DNA of 5,480 bases from Muribaculaceae bacterium (GTDB lineage Bacteria > Bacteroidota > Bacteroidia > Bacteroidales > Muribaculaceae). The first letter of the stretch is position 1. Each line of letters begins with the position of its first letter. Below, one piece after another: positions 1 through 5,480 of the stretch. The stretch is from the NCBI GenBank assembly GCA_029060585.1, contig JAIDTS010000483.1, positions 1 to 5,480 on the forward strand, in the 5' to 3' direction. Position numbers and translations under genes: made by a program. Under the pieces are notes generated by a model that did no database searches, was not told the DNA's origin, and was given only the letters and a program-made list of their open reading frames with translations.

Positions 1-1245
1 TACGAAAAATACGAAAAGCAGCTTCTGACCACTACATCCGCCCGCGACAGCGTGCGTATTCTCTACTATCTCTTTGACCTTTCCGACAGAAGAGGTCAAA
101 TAAAGCTTGCATGGGACATATATTATACTGCTGGACGAGCTGAGAACTTAACTGCGCAGCTTGACATGCTCCGAAATCTCGGAACATTCTACTCAAGCAA
201 CGACAGCGTAATCGATCTGCTCCTCAAATATACCAACGACATTCCCAATGAAACGTCGCGGTCTGCCACAAAGACATTCATTCTTAACCAACAGTTGAGC
301 CGGAAAAGCCGTCAGCCTGATGACACGGAGCTCCAGCGATCACTCCTTGACAGCATTAAGCATGCACACAACCTTAAGGGTGACGATATCTACGACAAAA
401 TTTCTCTTCTTTTCCAGATCATACAGTATCTCGGCGTCGATGCTGACGGAGTTCTTTTCAAAGAGTGTCTTGACAGATACGGAGAACTCATGGATGAACT
501 CCCGGCAAGCGACTATCCGCTCAAAAATCAATTCTACACCACCGCAGCCATGATTCATTCCAGAATGAACGGCAACCCTGCCAAGGCTGTTGATTTTGAC
601 AGGAAACTTCTTGACATCATCGATCAGCTCCAGGTGATGTATCGTAAGAAGAAACGCACTTTCCGAAACTACGACACTAATAGGTTCATAAGCTACCGCA
701 GAATACTCAGCAATTATCCCGCCCTCTCTGACGATGAGATCCAAGAGATCCACGACAGTATCCAGGCTCTTTATGAGAGGGATCCTGACGTTAGGAAGGT
801 CATGGATAAGGCCGGGCAGGCCTATGCATTCTACTATATGGCCACTAAAGACTATAAGAACGCTATTCCAGCGCTGAAAGGTGTTCTAAAGACTACCGAC
901 CTCTCTCCTTATCAGAAGCAGAAATTCAACGCCATGATCATTGAGGCCGCGAAGGCTATCGGCGACAAAGAGACCTACATAGAAAGTATGGAAAACTATA
1001 TAATCCATACCCATCAGATCGACAGCCTCAGGAAAGTGACCATGAGGAGGGAAAGCATGCTGCGCGACAGCATTCTCAACGCGCCCCTTCTCATTAAGGA
1101 TGATAATAGTAAAAAAACAATGAGAAGAAGCGAGAGTAATAATCGAGAAACGACTCTTACCATCATTTCCTCCATTCTCGCGGTCCTCCTCATCATTTAT
1201 ATCTATATGTATATCAAGCTGCGTCTAAAGAAGCTGAGCCGCTGA
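1..1245 (+). CDS. Helical-repeat (TPR-like) protein with C-terminal membrane anchor, 5' end missing
   Basis: The frame is open from base 1 and ends at TGA 1243-1245, giving 414 visible residues; the true start lies upstream. A GTG at 52 could be read as a start, but the same frame reads a plausible helical segment before it (YEKYEKQLLTTTSARDS), so this is a truncated view and not a short gene. The protein is rich in amphipathic helices. A TPR-like helix pair (AYAFYYMATKDYKNAIPAL) lies at about residues 270-295, weaker repeats lie earlier, and a charged segment at about 337-380 precedes one hydrophobic helix at about 384-405. Only about nine basic residues follow the helix (ending RLKKLSR). 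The arrangement resembles the sensor half of Bacteroidota TPR-membrane regulators, but no histidine kinase or LuxR-type DNA-binding domain follows. Both helix flanks are positively charged, so topology is uncertain. I cannot assign a specific function. It converges on leuB with no gap. Confidence 0.8.
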   Translation, partial: YEKYEKQLLTTTSARDSVRILYYLFDLSDRRGQIKLAWDIYYTAGRAENLTAQLDMLRNLGTFYSSNDSVIDLLLKYTNDIPNETSRSATKTFILNQQLSRKSRQPDDTELQRSLLDSIKHAHNLKGDDIYDKISLLFQIIQYLGVDADGVLFKECLDRYGELMDELPASDYPLKNQFYTTAAMIHSRMNGNPAKAVDFDRKLLDIIDQLQVMYRKKKRTFRNYDTNRFISYRRILSNYPALSDDEIQEIHDSIQALYERDPDVRKVMDKAGQAYAFYYMATKDYKNAIPALKGVLKTTDLSPYQKQKFNAMIIEAAKAIGDKETYIESMENYIIHTHQIDSLRKVTMRRESMLRDSILNAPLLIKDDNSKKTMRRSESNNRETTLTIISSILAVLLIIYIYMYIKLRLKKLSR

Positions 1246-2313
1246 TCATGCTTCGCCTGACGCAATCCAGTCTGTCAGCCAATGGCCTACGGCTTTCGTA
1301 CCGTAGTCTGACCGACCATCCTTGCCAAGGTCAGGCGTGACGACACCCTGCTCGATGGAAGCGTCTACAGCCTTCCTGACAATATTTCCTTCATCTTCTA
1401 AGCCGAAATGCTCGAGCAACATCGCTACGGAAAGCACCTGCGCAAGCGGATTGGCGATGTCAAGTCCTGCAGCCTGTGGCCAAGATCCGTGAATTGGCTC
1501 GAAGACGGGTGTGCTCTCACCGATCGAGGAAGAAGGAAGCAGACCCATGGAGCCGCTGACAACACTTGCCTCATCCGTAAGTATATCTCCGAATGTGTTT
1601 TCAGTCACCATGACATCGAAGAAGCGAGGATCCTGAATCATCTTCATGGCGGCGTTGTCGACAAACATATAGTCTGTCATGACCTCAGGCCATTCATTTT
1701 CCATTTCCTGTGCCACTTTACGCCAGAGACGGCTGGACGCAAGGACATTTGCCTTGTCTACTACCGTGAGATGCTTTTTTCTTCGTAAGGCAAGTTCGAA
1801 TGCGACCTTGAGGATACGCTCTATCTCATGGCGTGAATATAGATTTGTGTCATACGCCTTCTCGTCGGACTCAAATTTCTCACCGAAATACATACCGCCG
1901 GTAAGCTCACGTACGCAAACGAAGTCCGCGCCCTTGACTATCTCCTCCTTAAGGGGAGATTTGTCTTCAAGTCCGGGGAATGTCTGGATCGGACGGATGT
2001 TGGCGAATAGCCCGAGCTGCTTGCGCATGGCCAGAAGTCCCTGCTCCGGACGTACCTTAGCGGCAGGATTGTTGTCGAATTCCGGATCACCTACGGCTGA
2101 GAACAGAACCGCATCTGATTCCTTACATAGCTTCAGCGTCTCCTCAGGAAAGGGATTTCCCACCTCCCTTATGGCAGAGGCTCCTGCCAATCCATATTCA
2201 AACTCGAAATCATGGCCAAACCTTTTGGCCACAGCTTTCATCACTTCCACGCCGACACGCGAGATCTCCGGCCCGATTCCGTCACCGGGCAATACTGCTA
2301 TCTTAAGTTTCAT
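1246..2313 (-). CDS. leuB: 3-isopropylmalate dehydrogenase
   Basis: LeuB oxidises and decarboxylates (2R,3S)-3-isopropylmalate to 2-oxoisocaproate, normally with NAD+, as the third step of leucine synthesis in the cytoplasm. The 355 residues match the usual family length (about 350-360). Visible family signatures are the N-terminal [10 protein letters not shown] (8-17), substrate-binding arginines R97, R107 and R135, catalytic Y142 ([10 protein letters not shown], 135-144) and K187 (VVDKANVL), and metal-binding D219, D243 and D247 ([12 protein letters not shown]). The cofactor loop reads HGSWPQ (275-280) where most characterised enzymes have HGSAPD, so the Asp that contacts the adenosine ribose is Gln; I recall the same variant in other Bacteroidota. 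The ATG start lies 32 bases after the leuA stop and has no Shine-Dalgarno, so it is probably co-transcribed with leuA. Its TGA stop abuts the stop of the convergent membrane-protein gene. Confidence 0.96.
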   Translation of the reverse strand: MKLKIAVLPGDGIGPEISRVGVEVMKAVAKRFGHDFEFEYGLAGASAIREVGNPFPEETLKLCKESDAVLFSAVGDPEFDNNPAAKVRPEQGLLAMRKQLGLFANIRPIQTFPGLEDKSPLKEEIVKGADFVCVRELTGGMYFGEKFESDEKAYDTNLYSRHEIERILKVAFELALRRKKHLTVVDKANVLASSRLWRKVAQEMENEWPEVMTDYMFVDNAAMKMIQDPRFFDVMVTENTFGDILTDEASVVSGSMGLLPSSSIGESTPVFEPIHGSWPQAAGLDIANPLAQVLSVAMLLEHFGLEDEGNIVRKAVDASIEQGVVTPDLGKDGRSDYGTKAVGHWLTDWIASGEA

Positions 2314-2345
2314 TTCTATTTGGGTGTTAATAATCGACTGAAAAC

Positions 2346-3839
2346 CTACACGGCTTTGTTTACGGCATCGAGGAAAGCCTCTGCGGATGCGGCGATGATG
2401 TCGCTGTTTGCGGCGAAACCGTTATGGTTCACTCCATCGCATTCCACAGTCATGTGCACCTTCCCGACATCGTTGCTTCCCTTATCGAACGCCTGGATAA
2501 GGAAATCCTTAATCAGCATCTTTCGGCTGATTATCTTCTTGATGGCGGAGATGGCTGCATCGACAGGACCGTTGCCCGTAGCGCAGGCCTCGAATTTCTC
2601 ACCGGAAATATCAAGACAGACACTTGCCACCGGACGCAATCCCACACCACTCGACACTTGCAGATAGTCAAGCTTAATGCGGTTGCGCGCGGTGCGGTGT
2701 TCCCCTGCAAGCATCAGGACATCTTCATCCACGACCTCACGCTTCTTGTCGGCAAGCTTCAGGAAGTCCTCGTAACACTTGTCAAGAGCCTCTTTCTCCA
2801 TATGCACCCCGAGGGATTCAAGACGATGCTTGAGTGCGGCACGTCCGCTTCTTGCAGTCAGCACTATTGCGTTTTCGTCTATGCCTACATCCTTGGGGTC
2901 GATGATTTCATAGCTCTCTCGGTTCTTGAGCACTCCGTCCTGATGGATGCCGGAAGAGTGCGCGAAAGCGTTGCGACCTACTATCGCCTTATTTGGCTGT
3001 ATCGGCATATTCATCATGCTCGACACCATTCTGCTGACAGAGGCAATCTTCTTGCTGTTTATGTTTGTATCAAGATTGAGTTCGGAATGCGATTTTAGGA
3101 TCATCACGACTTCCTCAAGCGAGGTGTTACCCGCGCGTTCTCCGATTCCGTTGATGGTCACTTCAGCCTGCCGTGCTCCGTTCATAAGGCCCGACAGAGT
3201 GTTTGCGGTCGCCATGCCCAAGTCGTTGTGGCAGTGAGTCGCGATAGTCACGTTGTGGATGCCATCCACATGCTCCATCAGATACTTGATCTTTTCTCCG
3301 AATTCGCTCGGAAGGCAATAGCCGGTAGTATCAGGGATGTTGATGACGGTGGCCCCGGCCTTGATCACGGCTTCGACTACTCGCGCGAGATACTCATTGT
3401 CTGTTCGACCTGCGTCCTCGGCATAGAACTGGACGTCTTCTACGAATTTCTTGGCGTATTTCACACATCCTATGGCTCTTTCAAGAATTTCTTCCGGCGT
3501 TGAATTGAATTTATATTTGATATGATAGGGAGAAGTGCCTATGCCTGTATGTATCCGCGGTCGCTTGGCGAAACGCAGAGCCTCTGCTGCGATTTTTATG
3601 TCGGAATCTACCGCACGGGTAAGCGCGCATATCGTGGGCCACGTCACGGCCTTGGAGATTTCCTGAACTGACGTGAAGTCCCCCGGACTGGAGACAGGGA
3701 ATCCTGCCTCTATGACATCGACGCCAAGACCTTCGAGTTTTTTGGCCACTTCTATCTTTTCCTGTGTGTTAAGTCGGCAACCCGGCACCTGCTCGCCGTC
3801 GCGCAGCGTGGTATCGAAAATATAAATTCTGTCACTCAT
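2346..3839 (-). CDS. leuA: 2-isopropylmalate synthase
   Basis: LeuA condenses acetyl-CoA with 2-oxoisovalerate to give 2-isopropylmalate, the committed and usually leucine-inhibited step of leucine synthesis. The chosen start gives 497 residues. The catalytic TIM barrel shows [10 protein letters not shown] (8-17, metal ligand D14), [11 protein letters not shown] (44-54), the metal-binding HCHND with H202 and H204, and GIGERAGN (231-238, ligand N238). The C-terminal part carries regulatory-domain signatures, including GNGPVDAA (422-429) and a final [16 protein letters not shown] segment, so the leucine-sensing domain looks complete. The frame stays open to a TTG at 3893, 18 codons upstream, but that extension ([14 protein letters not shown]) is unlike the family, whereas [15 protein letters not shown] is the common N-terminus, so I place the start at 3839. 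A citramalate synthase or homocitrate synthase is less likely, given the full-length match to LeuA type 1. It is first in a leuA-leuB operon. Confidence 0.95.
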   Translation of the reverse strand: MSDRIYIFDTTLRDGEQVPGCRLNTQEKIEVAKKLEGLGVDVIEAGFPVSSPGDFTSVQEISKAVTWPTICALTRAVDSDIKIAAEALRFAKRPRIHTGIGTSPYHIKYKFNSTPEEILERAIGCVKYAKKFVEDVQFYAEDAGRTDNEYLARVVEAVIKAGATVINIPDTTGYCLPSEFGEKIKYLMEHVDGIHNVTIATHCHNDLGMATANTLSGLMNGARQAEVTINGIGERAGNTSLEEVVMILKSHSELNLDTNINSKKIASVSRMVSSMMNMPIQPNKAIVGRNAFAHSSGIHQDGVLKNRESYEIIDPKDVGIDENAIVLTARSGRAALKHRLESLGVHMEKEALDKCYEDFLKLADKKREVVDEDVLMLAGEHRTARNRIKLDYLQVSSGVGLRPVASVCLDISGEKFEACATGNGPVDAAISAIKKIISRKMLIKDFLIQAFDKGSNDVGKVHMTVECDGVNHNGFAANSDIIAASAEAFLDAVNKAV

Positions 3840-3940
3840 ATACCTGTAGAGTCTAATTGATGAAAAAGTTGTAATCCATTTCCGCGTAATCAATGCAAAA
3901 ATAATGCAAATTCACGGTAACGGTGGTTTTTATTGAATCG
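3840..3940 (-). promoter_or_regulatory. leuA 5' leader region
   Basis: If transcription starts a few bases beyond the predicted -7 box, the leuAB message has an untranslated leader of roughly 95 bases. It contains an 8-base direct repeat (AATGCAAA on the + strand, 3892-3899 and 3903-3910), a second direct repeat GTAATC (3871-3876 and 3886-3891), and a 6-base inverted repeat ATTGAT/ATCAAT (3856-3861 and 3889-3894). There is no leucine-rich leader peptide, no T-box-like element and no terminator hairpin with a U-run that I can see, so classical attenuation is not supported. The repeats could bind a regulator; that is inference. Confidence 0.4.
3892..3910. repeat. Direct repeat AATGCAAA x2, 11-base period
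   Basis: Two perfect copies of AATGCAAA occupy 3892-3899 and 3903-3910, with starts 11 bases apart, about one turn of the helix. They lie in the leuA leader, about 25-45 bases downstream of the predicted start of transcription. The placement suits a dimeric regulator acting as a roadblock, but an A-rich repeat of this size can arise by chance. Confidence 0.45.
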
Positions 3941-3972
3941 CAAAGATACAAAAATTATATCTCATTTACAAA
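3941..3972 (-). promoter_or_regulatory. Predicted leuAB promoter
   Basis: Read on the - strand, TTTG (3972-3969) is followed after 20 bases by TATCTTTG (3948-3941). This is an exact match to the Bacteroidota housekeeping promoter consensus (TTTG at -33, TAnnTTTG at -7) with normal spacing. It faces leuA and would start transcription near 3935. No experimental start site is available. Confidence 0.75.
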
Positions 3973-3994
3973 CTAATTTGACGAAACATACGAA

Positions 3995-4032
3995 TAATTT
4001 TGTAAGATACTCGGATTTTTGCTAATTTTGTA
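3995..4032. repeat. Direct repeat TAATTTTGTA x2 in the divergent promoter region
   Basis: TAATTTTGTA occurs at 3995-4004 and 4023-4032, with starts 28 bases apart. The second copy contains the predicted -7 box of the SDR gene and the first contains its -33 TTTG. Part of the likeness therefore follows from promoter consensus, though ten identical bases exceed what the consensus needs. Confidence 0.5.
3999..4030 (+). promoter_or_regulatory. Predicted promoter of the SDR gene
   Basis: TTTG at 3999-4002 is followed after exactly 20 bases by TAATTTTG at 4023-4030, a full match to the Bacteroidota consensus TAnnTTTG. Transcription would start near 4036, leaving a leader of about 25 bases before the ATG at 4061. 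The leader is A-rich with no Shine-Dalgarno, as is usual in this phylum. The -33 box lies 26 bases from the -33 box of the divergent leuAB promoter. Confidence 0.75.
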
Positions 4033-4060
4033 GTCATATTAAAGTATAAATCTACAAGAC

Positions 4061-4873
4061 ATGAACGAACTGTTTTCAGTAAAGGATAAGGTGGTCGTGA
4101 TCACCGGAGGTACCGGAGTGCTCGGAGCATGCATCGGAGAATATCTTGCGTTAGAAGGAGCGAAAGTTGTTCTCATGGGACGCCGCAAGGATGAGGGCGA
4201 CAGGATTGTGGATGAGATTCGCGCTAAGGGCGGAGAGGCAATCTTCCTTGTCACCGATGTGATGGACACGGCGAAGGTTGAGGAGAACTGTGCTGAGATT
4301 TTGGCAAAATACGGCAAAGTGGATGCTTTGCTCAACGCTGCCGGAGGCAACATGCCGGGAGCTACAATCGCCCCGACTGGCAATTTCTTCGACCTTAAGG
4401 TTCAGGAATTCGAGCGTGTGCTCGGTCTCAATCTTACAGGCACAGTGATTCCGACTCAGGTATTCCTCAAGCCGATGGTTGAGGCCGGTAAGGGAGCGAT
4501 TGTCAACTTCTCGTCGATGGCGGCATTCCGTCCGATGACCCGCGTATGTGGATATGCAGCGGCTAAAGCCGGAATCAGCAACTTCACAGCTTTCCTCGCC
4601 AACGAGGTGGCGACTAAGTTCACGTCGGCCATAAGGGTGAATGCAATTGCACCGGGATTCTTCCTGACCAACCAGAACCGCGCGCTACTGACTAATCCTG
4701 ACGGTTCGCTTACTGAGCGTGGTGCCGATGTGATTCGCCAGACTCCCTTCAAGCGCTTCGGAAAACCGGAGGAGCTTTGCGGCACCATCCAGTATCTTAT
4801 CTCAGACGCTTCTACATTTGTGACTGGCACTGTAGCGGTAGTCGACGGCGGCTTCAACGCGTTCGCCATGTAA
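4061..4873 (+). CDS. SDR oxidoreductase, probable D-mannonate (fructuronate) oxidoreductase
   Basis: This 270-residue protein is a classical short-chain dehydrogenase. It has the dinucleotide-binding TGGTGVLG (15-22), a GRR (40-42) after the second strand that may favour NADP(H), D66-V67 for the adenine, NAAG (92-95), and the catalytic set N124, S152, Y165 and K169 (YAAAK). NAIAPGFF (194-201) and a terminal DGGF (262-265) complete the fold. The segment GGNMPGA after NAAG and the stretch APGFFLTNQNRALL closely resemble the SDR-type D-mannonate oxidoreductase known from Bacillus (UxuB/YjmF type), which interconverts fructuronate and mannonate in hexuronate breakdown. Substrate assignment rests on that remembered likeness; a related sugar-acid or polyol dehydrogenase is possible. 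No uxuA, uxaC or transporter gene is in the window to support it. It has its own promoter, divergent from leuAB. Confidence 0.85.
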   Translation: MNELFSVKDKVVVITGGTGVLGACIGEYLALEGAKVVLMGRRKDEGDRIVDEIRAKGGEAIFLVTDVMDTAKVEENCAEILAKYGKVDALLNAAGGNMPGATIAPTGNFFDLKVQEFERVLGLNLTGTVIPTQVFLKPMVEAGKGAIVNFSSMAAFRPMTRVCGYAAAKAGISNFTAFLANEVATKFTSAIRVNAIAPGFFLTNQNRALLTNPDGSLTERGADVIRQTPFKRFGKPEELCGTIQYLISDASTFVTGTVAVVDGGFNAFAM

Positions 4874-4880
4874 TCCGGAC

Positions 4881-4910
4881 AATGCATAATTCATAATGCA
4901 TAATTCATAA
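4881..4910. repeat. 14-base tandem repeat, two copies
   Basis: AATGCATAATTCAT occurs twice head to tail (4881-4894 and 4895-4908), with two bases of a third copy (AA). It sits just after the SDR stop, in the 104-base gap before queH. Each unit contains the palindromes ATGCAT and AATT. Pairing between arms is short and interrupted and no T-run follows, so it is not a convincing terminator. Similar AATTATG/CATAATT-rich intergenic repeats are familiar to me from Bacteroidales genomes. Confidence 0.75.
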
Positions 4911-4977
4911 TTAAACTGCTATTTGAAAGTAGAAACGAACGGCGCGTGCGTCCTCTTAGGTATCAGCATACAGGCAC

Positions 4978-5480
4978 ATGGCTAAGCAAAAATACAAAGT
5001 AGAAGTTCCGGGAGGAGAGGATAAGGTGTTGCTGCATACATGTTGCGCACCTTGCTCGTCAGCCATAGTGGAGTGCTTGCTTCAGCATGGTATCCGCCCT
5101 ACAATCTTCTACTGCAATTCCAACATCTATCCTATTGAGGAGTATCTCAAGCGCAAGGACGAATGCACACGTTATGCCGAGAGCCTTGGTCTGGAGATTG
5201 TCGATGCCGATTATGATCATGAAGGATGGCTTGGTTGCGTCAAAGGACTTGAAGATGAACCGGAACGTGGTGGCCGCTGCCTGAAATGTTTCAGATTGAG
5301 ACTGCGAAAGACAGCGGAATATGCCCGCGATCATGGCTTCAAGGTGATCACCACTACCCTCGCGTCAAGCCGATGGAAAAGTCTCGAGCAGATAGAAGAA
5401 GCCGGACTTGACGCATGCTCAGACATCCCCGAGGTCACTTTTTGGACACAGAACTGGCGAAAGGGAGGTCTGTCGGAGCG
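4978..5480 (+). CDS. queH: Epoxyqueuosine reductase QueH, 3' end missing
   Basis: QueH (formerly DUF208) reduces epoxyqueuosine to queuosine in the wobble position of GUN-anticodon tRNAs, the last step of queuosine synthesis, and replaces the unrelated QueG. The 167 complete codons visible include the N-terminal adjacent cysteines in HTCCAPC (20-26; C22, C23) and CLKC (101-104), which together fit the family's iron-sulfur and redox cysteines. Also visible are NSNIYP (47-52), EEYLKRKDE (54-62), TTTLASSRWKSLEQI (125-139) and FWTQNWRKGG (155-164). The SRWK and WTQNWRKGG forms resemble Bacteroidota members. The start is fixed by an in-frame TAG at 4957-4959 with no other start codon before ATG 4978. 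The family is usually about 200-250 residues, so perhaps the last quarter lies past the right edge. I found no consensus promoter in the 104-base gap, so it may be read partly from the SDR promoter. Confidence 0.93.
   Translation, partial: MAKQKYKVEVPGGEDKVLLHTCCAPCSSAIVECLLQHGIRPTIFYCNSNIYPIEEYLKRKDECTRYAESLGLEIVDADYDHEGWLGCVKGLEDEPERGGRCLKCFRLRLRKTAEYARDHGFKVITTTLASSRWKSLEQIEEAGLDACSDIPEVTFWTQNWRKGGLSE

Noticed and set aside
52..1245. GTG at base 52 as the real start of the membrane-protein gene
   Set aside because: The frame is open back to base 1 and encodes helical sequence that fits the protein, so the gene begins outside the window.
1679..3503. Long + strand open frames opposite leuB and leuA (up to about 220 codons)
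   Set aside because: They lie wholly antisense to two well-supported enzymes, show no recognisable domains and have no promoter; they are shadows of the real reading frames.
3853..3879. Short leader ORF (MDYNFFIN, - strand) as a leucine attenuator peptide
   Set aside because: It has no leucine codons and no following terminator/antiterminator structure that I can see.
3840..3893. N-terminal extension of LeuA from the TTG at 3893
   Set aside because: The 18 extra residues do not resemble the family, and [15 protein letters not shown] at 3839 is the usual N-terminus.
4039..4887. - strand open frames opposite the SDR gene
   Set aside because: Their composition mirrors the SDR coding frame and no motif is recognisable.
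4881..4912. AT-rich repeat as a transcription terminator for the SDR gene
   Set aside because: Possible stems are about 4 base pairs with mismatches and a tiny loop, and no T-run follows.
4922..4953. Promoter for queH using TTTG at 4922-4925
   Set aside because: No TAnnTTTG-like element lies at the required distance.
5059..5334. Open frames on both strands inside queH (5087-5284 + and 5059-5334 -)
   Set aside because: The queH frame carries the conserved cysteine and WRKGG motifs; the others are shadows.
1..5480. Mobile element, CRISPR array, tRNA/rRNA, defence or toxin-antitoxin system
   Set aside because: The five genes and short gaps account for nearly all of the window, and I see no spaced repeats, terminal inverted repeats, transposase motifs or RNA gene signatures.

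Overview
The window looks like ordinary chromosome from a member of the Bacteroidota, most likely the order Bacteroidales. A gut Muribaculaceae-like genome is plausible but not proven. The signs are the two promoters that fit the Bacteroidota consensus (TTTG, about 20 bases, TAnnTTTG), the lack of Shine-Dalgarno sequences before the starts, moderate base composition, and protein variants I associate with this phylum: the LeuB motif HGSWPQ and the QueH motifs SRWK and FWTQNWRKGG.

Layout. Bases 1-1245 (+) hold the 3' part of a helical-repeat (TPR-like) protein that ends in one transmembrane helix. Its 5' end lies outside the window. Its stop codon directly abuts the stop codon of leuB, which lies on the other strand. 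Bases 1246-3839 (-) form a two-gene leucine operon, leuA then leuB, separated by 32 bases. Bases 3840-4060 are a divergent control region with back-to-back promoters for leuAB (-) and the next gene (+). Bases 4061-4873 (+) encode a short-chain dehydrogenase resembling the SDR-type D-mannonate (fructuronate) oxidoreductase. After a 104-base gap with a 14-base tandem repeat, queH, an epoxyqueuosine reductase gene, begins at 4978 (+) and runs off the right edge.

How the genes fit together. LeuA and LeuB catalyse the first committed step and the oxidation step of leucine synthesis. The isomerase genes leuC and leuD, which act between them, are absent from the window and must lie elsewhere if the pathway is complete. 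The SDR, queH and the membrane protein have no clear functional link to leucine synthesis, so the neighbourhood reads as separate housekeeping and catabolic units. I see no mobile element, CRISPR array, RNA gene, toxin-antitoxin pair or defence system, and no strong candidate for a new biological system. The points most worth a second look are the membrane protein with no output domain, the Gln in the LeuB cofactor pocket, the split of leuAB from leuCD, and the repeats in the leuA leader and the divergent promoter region.
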